Shown one piece after another: positions 1-9,275 of a DNA stretch of 64,000 nucleotides. The DNA comes from Pandoraea vervacti (lineage in GTDB: Bacteria > Pseudomonadota > Gammaproteobacteria > Burkholderiales > Burkholderiaceae), in assembly GCF_000934605.2 (NCBI RefSeq), contig NZ_CP010897.2, positions 2,356,001 to 2,420,000 on the forward strand, given 5' to 3'. Under the pieces are notes generated by a model. That model did not search any database. It saw only the letters and a list, made by a program, of their open reading frames with translations, and was not told the origin of the DNA. Numbering within the stretch: the stretch's first letter is position 1; every line of letters begins with the position of its first letter. A program made the position numbers and the translations under genes.

Positions 1-1
1 C

Positions 2-919
2 TATGTGCGCGAAGCGGTTCGGCAAAACCTCAATCTGACGGAAGCAGCCAGTGCGCTGTACACGTCGCAATCGGGCGTAAGCAAGCAGATCAAGGATCTG
101 GAGGACGAGCTCGGCGTTGACGTGTTCGTGCGCCGCGGCAAGCGACTCACCGGCCTGACCGAGCCGGGCAAGGCGGTGCTGCAACTCATCGAGCGCATGT
201 TGCTCGACGCGGAGAACCTGCGCCGCGTGGCGCGTCAGTTCGCGGATCAGGACAGCGGTCATCTCGTGGTGGCGACCACCCACACGCAGGCGCGCTACGC
301 ACTGCCGCAGGTGATCAAGCAGTTCACGAGTGTCTACCCCAAGGTGCATCTCGCGTTGCGTCAGGGCAGCCCGCGCCAGATTGCCCAGATGGTCATCGAC
401 GGCGAAGCCGACATCGGTATCACGACCGAAGCGCTCGATCGCTTTCCCGATATCGTGACCTTCCCGTGCTATTCGTGGCATCACGTGGCGGTCGTTCCGC
501 GGGAGCATCCGCTCGTGGGCCGCGAGAACGTGACGCTTGCCGATATCGCCGAGTATCCGATCATCACTTACGACGGCGATTTCACCGGTCGCTCGCACGT
601 GGACAAGGCGTTCACGGATCAGGGGCTGGTGCCCGACATCGTGCTCACCGCGCTCGACACGGATGTGATCAAGACGTATGTCGAACTGGGGCTGGGCGTG
701 GGGATCGTGGCGGCGATGGCCGTCGATCCGCGCAAGGACCAGGATCTGGCCGTGCTGGAGCTCGACAATGCGTTCGAGCCGAGCACGACGCGTATCGGTT
801 TGCGTCGCGGTGCGTTCTTGCGCTCGTACGCTTATCGCTTCATCGAGATGCTTGCTCCCGCGCTCAAGGAGCAGGAAATCTCGACGCAACTGCGCGAAGC
901 GCTGGAGTTCGCTGCCTGA
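2..919 (+). CDS. cysB: CysB-type LysR transcriptional regulator, 5'-truncated by the window edge
   Basis: LysR regulator of cysteine synthesis and sulfate assimilation genes. The first visible codons continue an open frame from outside the window, so about seven N-terminal residues are missing. The winged-helix HTH is seen in the first 60 residues (LYTSQSGVSKQ, LEDELG). The ligand domain holds the CysB hallmark TTHTQARYALP and the segments TGRS and DVIKTYVELGLGVGI, matching E. coli CysB, which binds N-acetylserine and sulfate. The C-terminus is complete, with a TGA stop. A terminator-like hairpin follows. The paralogue Cbl/SsuR is the main alternative. Confidence 0.88.
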   Translation, partial: YVREAVRQNLNLTEAASALYTSQSGVSKQIKDLEDELGVDVFVRRGKRLTGLTEPGKAVLQLIERMLLDAENLRRVARQFADQDSGHLVVATTHTQARYALPQVIKQFTSVYPKVHLALRQGSPRQIAQMVIDGEADIGITTEALDRFPDIVTFPCYSWHHVAVVPREHPLVGRENVTLADIAEYPIITYDGDFTGRSHVDKAFTDQGLVPDIVLTALDTDVIKTYVELGLGVGIVAAMAVDPRKDQDLAVLELDNAFEPSTTRIGLRRGAFLRSYAYRFIEMLAPALKEQEISTQLREALEFAA

Positions 920-989
920 GTTTGTTTTTCGGCACGTCCTGTCGCCAGGTGATCCGGTACTTTGGCGCCGATCCTCGCCATCCGATACG

Positions 990-1019
990 GTCCCGCCCCT
1001 GTGGCGGGATCGATATTTT
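990..1019 (+). terminator. Probable intrinsic terminator after cysB
   Basis: A TCCCGCC stem pairs with GGCGGGA across a 5-nt loop and is followed by TCGATATTTT. The T-tract is imperfect. It lies between cysB and the asparaginase promoter. Confidence 0.5.
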
Positions 1020-1025
1020 CAGCGA

Positions 1026-1054
1026 TTGGGAAGCCGGGCAGTATTGGATACAAT
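1026..1054 (+). promoter_or_regulatory. Promoter of the asparaginase gene, predicted leaderless
   Basis: TTGGGA at 1026-1031, a 17-bp spacer and TACAAT at 1049-1054. The ATG at 1062 starts only 7 bases after the -10 hexamer, so transcription should begin at or next to the start codon. No Shine-Dalgarno sequence is visible. Confidence 0.55.
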
Positions 1055-1061
1055 CGCTGGC

Positions 1062-2102
1062 ATGACATTGACTTCATTCAACCCCATTCCTCATTACACC
1101 GTGTCCTCCGGTGAGCTGCCGCGCATTGCGCTGCTGGCCACGGGCGGCACGATCGCGGGCAGCGCGGCCGACGCCACGCGCACCGCCGGTTATCAGGCCG
1201 GGGCGCTGGGTGTTCAGGATCTGCTCGCCGCCGTGCCCGCCCTGGGCAATGTGGCGCACATTCACGCGGAACAGGTCGCACAGATCGACAGCAAGGACAT
1301 GTCGGTGTCGCTGTGGCAGAAGCTTGCCGCCCGCGTGAACGCCTTGCTGGCGCAGCCCGATGTGGCTGGCGCGGTGATTACGCACGGCACCGATACGCTC
1401 GAAGAAACCGCGTATTACCTGCATCTCACGGTCAACAGCCGCAAGCCCGTCGTGCTGACGGCCGCGATGCGCCCGGCGACCGCGCTTTCCGCCGACGGTC
1501 CGCTCAATCTGCTCAACGCCGTGCGCGTTGCCACCGATCCCATCTCGGCGGGTCGCGGTGTCATGGTCGCCATCAACAATCAGATTCATTGCGCGCGCGA
1601 CGTCGTCAAGACGAGCACCTACAAGGTCGATGCCTTCCATTCGCCGGAGATCGGCGTACTCGGCTGGGTGCAGGACGAGCGCGTTGCGTTTCAGCGCGTA
1701 CCGTTGCAGTACCACACCGTCGAGAGCGAGTTCGTCGGCTTGTCCGGCGAGCTGCCTGCGGTGGAAGTGGTGTCGAGCTATGCCGGGGTGTCGCGCATCG
1801 CCGTCGATGCGCTCGTGGATGCGGGCGTGCAGGGCATTGTGGTGGCGGGCACGGGAAATGGTTCGCTTCACGCGTTGCTGCAACAGGCGCTGGCCGAGGC
1901 CGTGCAGCGAGGGGTGACGGTGGTGCGCGCCTCGCGCGTGGGCAGCGGTCATGTCATGCACAACGGCGCGGCGCCGGACGACCAGTACGGGTTCGTGAGC
2001 ACGGGCAACCTGCATCCGTACAAGGCGCGCGTGTTGCTGATGCTTGCATTGCAGGCGGGCGTGCCGCGCGAGCGCATGCAGAGTCTGTTCGACGAATATT
2101 GA
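1062..2102 (+). CDS. L-asparaginase (type II family fold, no signal peptide)
   Basis: Hydrolyses L-asparagine to aspartate and ammonia. The protein has 346 residues. The first active-site Thr is in LATGGTIAGS near residue 25. The second signature, THGTDTLEETAY, carries the Thr-Asp pair, and AMRPATALSADGP and RDVVKTST (catalytic Lys) match E. coli AnsB. No signal peptide is seen, so it should be cytoplasmic despite its type II sequence. The frame stays open far upstream, but the ATG at 1062 fits the family start and the promoter just before it. It stands alone between cysB and the convergent glxR. Confidence 0.9.
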   Translation: MTLTSFNPIPHYTVSSGELPRIALLATGGTIAGSAADATRTAGYQAGALGVQDLLAAVPALGNVAHIHAEQVAQIDSKDMSVSLWQKLAARVNALLAQPDVAGAVITHGTDTLEETAYYLHLTVNSRKPVVLTAAMRPATALSADGPLNLLNAVRVATDPISAGRGVMVAINNQIHCARDVVKTSTYKVDAFHSPEIGVLGWVQDERVAFQRVPLQYHTVESEFVGLSGELPAVEVVSSYAGVSRIAVDALVDAGVQGIVVAGTGNGSLHALLQQALAEAVQRGVTVVRASRVGSGHVMHNGAAPDDQYGFVSTGNLHPYKARVLLMLALQAGVPRERMQSLFDEY

Positions 2103-2181
2103 GATGGCGACGTCGGGGCGGCATGGGTTTGCGCCGCCTGACGCTGACGGACGACGGTCGCGTCCGTACCGCCAGCTTCCC

Positions 2182-2205
2182 GCCCGCCACGGTGCCGTGG
2201 CGGGC
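2182..2205. terminator. Long hairpin between convergent ansA-like gene and glxR
   Basis: Perfect 11-bp inverted repeat (GCCCGCCACGG / CCGTGGCGGGC) with a 2-nt centre and no T-tract on either strand. It probably ends or protects both converging transcripts, but it is not a canonical intrinsic terminator. Confidence 0.4.
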
Positions 2206-2236
2206 GCCTGTCGTTCCGTGATTGCCCGCGGCGGGG

Positions 2237-3118
2237 TCAGGCCACCGTGTGGTTGGCGAGCATTTCCAGCGCGCGCACCATGCCCGAGTGATCCCACGCG
2301 GCACCGCCGTTGGCAGCACACGCATTGAACAATTCTTGCGCCGTGGCCGTGTTCGGCAGCGACACGCCGAGCGTCTTCGCCGTTTGCAGCGCCAGGTTCA
2401 GGTCCTTCTGATGCAGGGCGATGCGGAAGCCCGGCTCGAAGTTGCGCTTGACCATGCGCTCGCCATGCACTTCCAGAATGCGCGACGAGGCGAAGCCGCC
2501 CATCAGCGCCGCACGGACCTTTGCCGGGTCGGCGCCGGCCTTCGAGGCGAACAGCAGGGCTTCGCCCACGGCTTCGATCGTCAGGGCGACCACGATCTGG
2601 TTCGCGACCTTGCACGTCTGGCCGGCACCGCTCTCGCCCACGAGCGTGATGTTCTTGCCCATCAGTTCGAAGAACGGCTTGACGTCGTCGAAGGCCGCTT
2701 GCGAGCCGCCGACCATGATCGAGAGCGAGGCCGCCTTGGCGCCGACTTCGCCGCCCGAGACCGGGGCGTCGAGGTATTCGCAGCCCAGCGCCTTGATCTT
2801 CTTGGCGTATTCCTTGGTTTCGATCGGTGAGATCGAGCTCATGTCGACGACGATCTTGCCCGCCGTCAGGCCTTCGGCCAGACCGTCTTCACCGAACAGC
2901 ACCGCGCCGACGTCCGGGGTGTCCGGCACCATCACGAACACGATGTCGGCGCGCTTGGCGACTTCCTTGGCCGACGTGCAGACCGTTGCCTGACCGTCGA
3001 TCAGGTCTTGCGGGGGCGTGCGGCGCTCGTACAGGAACAGCTTGTGACCGGCGTTTTGCAGATGCTTCGCCATCGGTGCGCCCATGATGCCCAGACCAAT
3101 AAAACCGAGTTGTGCCAT
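2237..3118 (-). CDS. glxR: 2-hydroxy-3-oxopropionate (tartronate semialdehyde) reductase
   Basis: Reduces tartronate semialdehyde to D-glycerate with NAD(P)H, the last step of the glyoxylate carboligase route. The protein has 293 residues. It has an N-terminal Rossmann motif GFIGLGIMGAPMA, the substrate loop DAPVSGGEVGA, and the catalytic Lys in GAGQTCKVANQ. I chose the ATG at 3118 because GGAG lies 8 bases upstream and GarR/GlxR proteins start there; an in-frame ATG at 3139 lacks a ribosome site. It is the last gene of gcl-hyi-glxR, about 290 bp after hyi, and a strong hairpin lies in that gap. Confidence 0.93.
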   Translation of the reverse strand: MAQLGFIGLGIMGAPMAKHLQNAGHKLFLYERRTPPQDLIDGQATVCTSAKEVAKRADIVFVMVPDTPDVGAVLFGEDGLAEGLTAGKIVVDMSSISPIETKEYAKKIKALGCEYLDAPVSGGEVGAKAASLSIMVGGSQAAFDDVKPFFELMGKNITLVGESGAGQTCKVANQIVVALTIEAVGEALLFASKAGADPAKVRAALMGGFASSRILEVHGERMVKRNFEPGFRIALHQKDLNLALQTAKTLGVSLPNTATAQELFNACAANGGAAWDHSGMVRALEMLANHTVA

Positions 3119-3193
3119 TTCGAGACTCCTTGTTGCCAAAGTTTGAAGTGTTGTCGCCGAGCGTTCGGCGAGTGGGGCGGTGGTGTATGAGCG

Positions 3194-3213
3194 TCACGTG
3201 GACTCACGTGGAC
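3194..3213. repeat. Two tandem copies of a 10-bp unit containing CACGTG
   Basis: TCACGTGGAC occurs twice head to tail in the hyi-glxR spacer. The core CACGTG is palindromic. Function unknown. Confidence 0.6.
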
Positions 3214-3240
3214 AATGGGCGCTCATGCATCCCCCGGACT

Positions 3241-3269
3241 CCGGCCGCATGCCCCCTGCATGCGGCCGG
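3241..3269. other. Strong hairpin in the hyi-glxR spacer
   Basis: An 11-bp perfect stem (CCGGCCGCATG / CATGCGGCCGG) with a 7-nt loop and no T-tract. It sits inside the presumed operon message, so it may stabilise the upstream mRNA or limit read-through into glxR. Confidence 0.6.
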
Positions 3270-3411
3270 CGGGGCCCTTCCTCGTCGAAACCCGGTCAGC
3301 CGGTGCAATGCACGCGGGCATCGACACCGTCATGTCGTGTGCACAGCGCCGGGGGAGGCGGTGTGCGGTGAACCGGGGGTAAATTGCTGCGTCGCGTGCG
3401 CTCGGTCCGAC

Positions 3412-4203
3412 TTATGCCGCTTCGCGCAGGCCCGCGGCCTTGAACCAGCCGAGGCCGTCCGTCGTGGTGGTCGCGGGTTTGTACTCGCAGCCGATCCAGC
3501 CCTTGTAGCCCAGGCGATCCAGGAACGCGAACAGGTAGGCGTAGTTGATTTCGCCCGTGCCCGGTTCGTTGCGGCCCGGGTTGTCCGCGAGTTGCACGTG
3601 CGCGATACGCGCCAGATTCGTCTCGATGGTCTTGGCGAGCTCACCTTCCATGCGTTGCATGTGATAGATGTCGTACTGGAGGAACAGGTTGTCGGAGCCG
3701 ACAGCGTCGAAGATCTCCAGGGCCTGTTTCGTGCGATTCACGAAGAATCCCGGAATGTCGTATGTGTTGATCGGCTCGACCAGCAGGCGAATGCCCTCGG
3801 CCTTGAGGGCATCGGCAGCGAAGCGCAGGTTGCCCACGAGCGTTTGCGTGGCGTCGTGCGTCGACAGATCGGCGCCTTGCTTGCCCACGAGGCAGTTCAA
3901 TTGCTTGACGCCCAGTGCCTTGGCATAGGTGATGGCTTCGCCCACACCGTCGCGGAACTCGGCCACGCGATCGGGGAAGATGGCGATGCCGCGCTCACCG
4001 GCGTCCCAGTTGCCTGCGGGCAGGTTGTGCAGCACGAGGTCGAGCTGGTACTGGTTCAGCTTGTCGGCGATCTGGTCGCGGTGAAACGCATACGGGAACA
4101 GAAACTCCACGCCGCGAAAGCCCGCTGCGGCGGCCGCCTTGAAGCGGTCGAGGAACGGCACCTCGTTGAACAGCATGGTCAGGTTGGCGGCAAATTTCGG
4201 CAT
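3412..4203 (-). CDS. hyi: Hydroxypyruvate isomerase
   Basis: Interconverts hydroxypyruvate and tartronate semialdehyde. The protein has 263 residues and is a xylose-isomerase-like TIM barrel. It starts MPKFAANLTMLFNEVPF and carries GFRGVEFLFPY, HNLPAGNWDAGERGIA and the metal-binding C-terminal region (QYDIYHMQ, GEINY). GGAG lies 8-9 bases before the ATG. It is the middle gene of gcl-hyi-glxR. The 285-bp spacer towards gcl holds GC-rich short repeats and no gene. Confidence 0.92.
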   Translation of the reverse strand: MPKFAANLTMLFNEVPFLDRFKAAAAAGFRGVEFLFPYAFHRDQIADKLNQYQLDLVLHNLPAGNWDAGERGIAIFPDRVAEFRDGVGEAITYAKALGVKQLNCLVGKQGADLSTHDATQTLVGNLRFAADALKAEGIRLLVEPINTYDIPGFFVNRTKQALEIFDAVGSDNLFLQYDIYHMQRMEGELAKTIETNLARIAHVQLADNPGRNEPGTGEINYAYLFAFLDRLGYKGWIGCEYKPATTTTDGLGWFKAAGLREAA

Positions 4204-4279
4204 TGCGCTGACTCCTCTCTCTCTTTTTTAGGGGGTGGTTTCGACGATTCGATGCAAGGGTGATATCCGGGTAACGTCA

Positions 4280-4311
4280 GGTGCTGCGGTACTGCGGCTG
4301 CGGTGCTGCGG
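4280..4311. repeat. Short degenerate GGTGCTGC repeat in the gcl-hyi spacer
   Basis: GGTGCTGC, GGTACTGC, GGCTGC and GGTGCTGC follow one another. Non-coding and slippage-prone. Confidence 0.4.
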
Positions 4312-4488
4312 GGTCCTGCCAGGTTGCGGAGCGCATGCTTTGGCCGTTCACGGGGTCTAGCCGAAAGCGGAGGGGACGCATGCGCCCCGCAAACCGTTGA
4401 CACTGCTGGTCGGAAAGACCCGGGAGACGCTTCGGTATGCGCTTTCGTACGTGCTTCCGTCCGCGCTTTCGTCTACGGGTCTTATGCG

Positions 4489-6255
<1,767 letters not shown>

Positions 6256-6385
6256 GTGACTCCTCCAGTGATCCAATGGGTATGGGTTGATCGTTGTTGG
6301 AGGTCACTTTAAGCCGGTACGATTTGTTTGATAAGATCACAAAAGATCGTTTTTTTAAGAACAAAAAGTATCGAATGGAGACGTG
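6256..6385. promoter_or_regulatory. Divergent promoter region between gcl and the LysR gene
   Basis: An AT-rich patch around 6315-6370 within GC-rich DNA. It holds a repeated AAGATC (in TAAGATCACAAAAGATC), an A/T run and the LysR ribosome site GGAG. Position and composition suit a LysR operator serving both genes; no exact site can be fixed from one copy. Confidence 0.5.
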
Positions 6386-7297
6386 ATGGACCGATTCAAA
6401 CAGATCGAAACCTTCGTGCAGGTGGCCGAAGCCGGGAGTCTGGCCGCCGCTGCGCTAAAGGAAGGGGTCTCGCCGGTGATTCTTGGGCGGCGTATCGACG
6501 CGCTCGAAAAACGACTGGGCATCAAGCTGATGTACCGCTCCACGCGGCGGCTGGCGCTCTCGGAAGAGGGCGGCGCCTTCCTTGAGCGGTGCAAGCAGTT
6601 GCTCGGCGACTGGGAGATGGCCGAGAACGAAATCAGCGCCGGGCGGCACGCGGTGTCCGGCCACCTGATCGTCTCGGCGCCCGCCGCATTTGGTCGCAAG
6701 CACGTGGCGCCGCACGCGCCGGCTTTCCTGCGGCTACACCCGGAAGTGCAGATCTCGTTCAACCTGACGGATCGCGTCGTGGACATCGTGCGCGAGGGCT
6801 ACGACATGGGGATTCGTATCGGCGGGTCCGTCGATCCGAACTTCGTGGCCGTCAAACTTGCCCAGAACCGGCGCGTGGTGTGCGGCACGCCCGCGTATTT
6901 CGCCCGCCACGGGCGTCCCAGGACACTTGAGGACCTCGCCAAGCACAACTGTCTGGCGTTCAACCTGCAGGGCGGGCAGCAGCGTGGCTGGTATTTCAAG
7001 CGCCAGGGCAAGCTCGTGACGACGCGCGTGGCCGGTAATCTCGACTGCAACGACGGCGAGTTGCTGCACCGCTGGGCGCTCGAAGGGCTGGGGTTGGGTT
7101 GGCGCTCCACCTGGGAGATTCAGCGCGAATTGCTCTCCGGGGAACTGGAGACCGTGCTCGACGAGTACGCGCTGCCCGACTACGACATTCTTGCCGTCTA
7201 CCCCCAGCAGCGATTTCAGCCGGCGCGCGTGCGCCTGTTCATCGAGCAACTTCGCCAGATCTATGCACGCCCGAACTATTGGCTGGAGAATGCCTGA
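6386..7297 (+). CDS. LysR-family regulator beside gcl
   Basis: 303-residue LysR protein with an N-terminal HTH (residues 1-60: MDRFKQIETFVQVAEAGSLA, then GRRIDALEKRLGIKLMYRSTRR) and a substrate-binding domain with SGHLIVSAPAAFGRKHVAP. I prefer the ATG at 6386, five bases after GGAG, over the overlapping GTG at 6383. Divergent from gcl, so it is probably its regulator. It closely resembles the LysR protein at 42753-43694, which sits divergent from malate synthase. The effector is not known from sequence. Confidence 0.85.
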   Translation: MDRFKQIETFVQVAEAGSLAAAALKEGVSPVILGRRIDALEKRLGIKLMYRSTRRLALSEEGGAFLERCKQLLGDWEMAENEISAGRHAVSGHLIVSAPAAFGRKHVAPHAPAFLRLHPEVQISFNLTDRVVDIVREGYDMGIRIGGSVDPNFVAVKLAQNRRVVCGTPAYFARHGRPRTLEDLAKHNCLAFNLQGGQQRGWYFKRQGKLVTTRVAGNLDCNDGELLHRWALEGLGLGWRSTWEIQRELLSGELETVLDEYALPDYDILAVYPQQRFQPARVRLFIEQLRQIYARPNYWLENA

Positions 7298-7365
7298 CGT
7301 TGTGGGAATGTTGGACGCTTGCGACGCGCCGGTGGGGTCGGCGTACGGCACCGATAGGGCGGGAG

Positions 7366-7394
7366 TTGATGATCGACATGAAATCCGCTAGAAT
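7366..7394 (+). promoter_or_regulatory. Promoter of the rpsF operon
   Basis: TTGATG at 7366-7371, a 17-bp spacer and TAGAAT at 7389-7394. Transcription should start near 7401, giving a leader of about 60 nt before rpsF. Confidence 0.6.
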
Positions 7395-7461
7395 CGCGGG
7401 TTCTGCAACCTTGCTGCACTGGTTCTGACGCCCAGGCAGCTTTGTCCATAAGGAGCAACAT

Positions 7462-7839
7462 ATGCGTCATTATGAAATCGTATTTATCGTTCACCCCGAT
7501 CAGAGCGAGCAGGTGCCTGCAATGATCGAGCGCTATCGTGGCACGGTCGAGTCCCGTCAGGGCAAGATCCACCGCGTCGAAGACTGGGGCCGTCGTCAAC
7601 TGGCCTACATGATCGAAAAGCTGGCCAAGGCTCACTACGTTTGCATGAACATCGAATGCGACCAGGAAACCCTGGACGAGCTGGAACACGCATTCAAGTT
7701 CAACGACGCCGTTCTGCGCCACCTCGTCGTCAAGATGAAGAAGGCTGAGACCGCACCGTCGCCGATGATGAAGGAAGTGGCCCGCGAAGAAGCCAAGAAG
7801 GCTGCCGCGACGCCCGCGACCGAAGCTGCCGCTTCGTAA
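7462..7839 (+). CDS. rpsF: 30S ribosomal protein S6
   Basis: 125-residue S6 protein that binds 16S rRNA together with S18 in the small-subunit platform. It starts [18 protein letters not shown] and contains [21 protein letters not shown]. The C-terminal tail after residue 95 is Ala/Glu/Lys-rich. AGGAG lies 6 bases before the ATG. First gene of rpsF-priB-rpsR-rplI. Confidence 0.98.
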   Translation: MRHYEIVFIVHPDQSEQVPAMIERYRGTVESRQGKIHRVEDWGRRQLAYMIEKLAKAHYVCMNIECDQETLDELEHAFKFNDAVLRHLVVKMKKAETAPSPMMKEVAREEAKKAAATPATEAAAS

Positions 7840-7885
7840 TTAGCGCACCGGAACGCATCAGGGTGCCAACGTCAACATTGACCGC

Positions 7886-8188
7886 GTGAATCGCCTACGG
7901 CTCGAGGCCAGCATCGTCGAAATCGGCACGCTGCGCTATACCCCGGCCGGGCTTCCTGTGATCGATGTCACGCTGGCGCACGAGGGAACAGCCGAAGAGG
8001 CGGGCGTGGCCCGTCAGGTCGAGTTCTCGATACCGGCAGTAGCGATCGGTCCCATCAGCGCCAAAGTCATGGCGCTGGGACTGGAGAAACCGGCCCAATG
8101 GGCAGGATTTCTGGCCAAGAAGCATCGCAATAGCCGCACCCTGGTGTTTCACATCACAGCATTGCAAGCATTTGAAAAGGATTGTTGA
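7886..8188 (+). CDS. priB: Primosomal replication protein N (PriB)
   Basis: 100-residue single-domain OB-fold protein that binds single-stranded DNA and works with PriA and DnaT in replication restart. It starts at [23 protein letters not shown], followed by [13 protein letters not shown] and [13 protein letters not shown], as in PriB. The end is only 2 bases from the rpsR start, so translation is probably coupled. Its position between S6 and S18 is conserved in proteobacteria. Confidence 0.95.
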   Translation: MNRLRLEASIVEIGTLRYTPAGLPVIDVTLAHEGTAEEAGVARQVEFSIPAVAIGPISAKVMALGLEKPAQWAGFLAKKHRNSRTLVFHITALQAFEKDC

Positions 8189-8190
8189 AC

Positions 8191-8472
8191 ATGCCGCGTC
8201 CTAACGGTAAAAACAAGAAGTTTGATCGCCGCCGCCAACAGCAAAACCCGCTGTTCAAGCGCAAGAAGTTCTGCCGCTTCACCGTCGCTGGTGTCGAGCA
8301 GATCGATTACAAGGATGTCGAAACGCTGAAGGACTTCATCGGCGACAACGGCAAGATCACCCCGGCTCGCCTGACGGGCACCAAGGCGCACTATCAGCGT
8401 CAGCTCGACACGGCTATCAAGCGCGCGCGTTTCCTGGCGCTGCTGCCGTACACCGATCTGCACGGTGCTTAA
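8191..8472 (+). CDS. rpsR: 30S ribosomal protein S18
   Basis: 93-residue basic protein of the small subunit, the partner of S6. Its [18 protein letters not shown] and [20 protein letters not shown] match S18. The ATG follows the priB stop by 2 bases. Confidence 0.98.
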   Translation: MPRPNGKNKKFDRRRQQQNPLFKRKKFCRFTVAGVEQIDYKDVETLKDFIGDNGKITPARLTGTKAHYQRQLDTAIKRARFLALLPYTDLHGA

Positions 8473-8499
8473 TCGCCAGTCGACGAAGGAGAATAGATA

Positions 8500-8952
8500 A
8501 TGCAAGTGATTCTGCTGGAAAAGGTCGTCAATCTGGGTAACCTGGGCGACATCGTGAAGGTCAAGGACGGTTTCGCACGTAACTTCCTGATCCCGACGAA
8601 GAAGGCCCGCCGTGCCACCAAGGACGCGATCGCCGAATTCGAAGTTCGCCGCGCCGAACTGGAAAAGGCCGCTGCCGAAAAGCTGGCTGCCGCGCAAGCC
8701 GAAGGCGAAAAGCTCTCGGGCCTGACGCTCCAGATCGCACAGAAGGCCGGCGTTGACGGTCGTCTGTTCGGTTCGGTGACCAACTTCGACATCGCCGAAG
8801 CCCTGGGCACCCAAGGTTTCAAGGTCGAGAAGATGCAAGTGCGTCTGCCGAACGGCCCGCTCAAGACCGTGGGTGATTTCCCGGTCCAGGTGGCACTGCA
8901 CACCGACGTCGTGATCGACGTTACCGTGTCGGTGCTGGGCGAGCACGCCTAA
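8500..8952 (+). CDS. rplI: 50S ribosomal protein L9
   Basis: 150-residue two-domain L9. The N-terminal rRNA-binding domain reads [19 protein letters not shown] and [13 protein letters not shown] long Ala/Glu/Lys-rich connecting helix (about residues 45-75) leads to the C-terminal domain. AAGGAG precedes the ATG. Last gene of the operon, followed by a strong terminator. Confidence 0.98.
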   Translation: MQVILLEKVVNLGNLGDIVKVKDGFARNFLIPTKKARRATKDAIAEFEVRRAELEKAAAEKLAAAQAEGEKLSGLTLQIAQKAGVDGRLFGSVTNFDIAEALGTQGFKVEKMQVRLPNGPLKTVGDFPVQVALHTDVVIDVTVSVLGEHA

Positions 8953-8988
8953 GTCGTACACGCGTCAGCTTCCCGGCGCGAATAAAAG

Positions 8989-9020
8989 ACGGAAGTCGGT
9001 CCACCGGCTTCCGTTTTTTT
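8989..9020 (+). terminator. Intrinsic terminator of the rpsF-rplI operon
   Basis: ACGGAAGTCGG pairs with CCGGCTTCCGT (one G-T pair) across a 4-nt loop and is followed by seven T. Confidence 0.9.
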
Positions 9021-9240
9021 ATGCCTGTCAGTTCTGTTGTTGTTCCGTTGTGTTGGCTACCGGAATGCTCGGTTGCCGGTCATACTCCGACTTGCGCCGA
9101 TGGATGCCGAACATCTTCCGGTTGCGCACTCGCTTCCTCCCACGTCATCGTTCGATAGCTCCGCCTTATGCTGCCTCCAGGGAAACTGCTGAACAAACCA
9201 CGCTCGGAAAAATCGTCGCGCAAGCGTGATTTCGCCGGGT

Positions 9241-9268
9241 CTGACCGGGATCGCGGGGACGGTATAAT
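9241..9268 (+). promoter_or_regulatory. dnaB promoter, predicted leaderless
   Basis: A perfect TATAAT at 9263-9268 lies 16 bp after CTGACC (9241-9246). The ATG at 9276 begins 7 bases after the hexamer and no Shine-Dalgarno sequence precedes it, so the message should start at or beside the start codon. Confidence 0.65.
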
Positions 9269-9275
9269 GCCCGGC

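Larger units (their letters stand above)
8953..9275. other. Intergenic region between rplI and dnaB
   Basis: 323 bases. The first part holds the rplI terminator and the last 35 bases the dnaB promoter. I see no gene or clear structure between 9021 and 9240. Confidence 0.6.
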
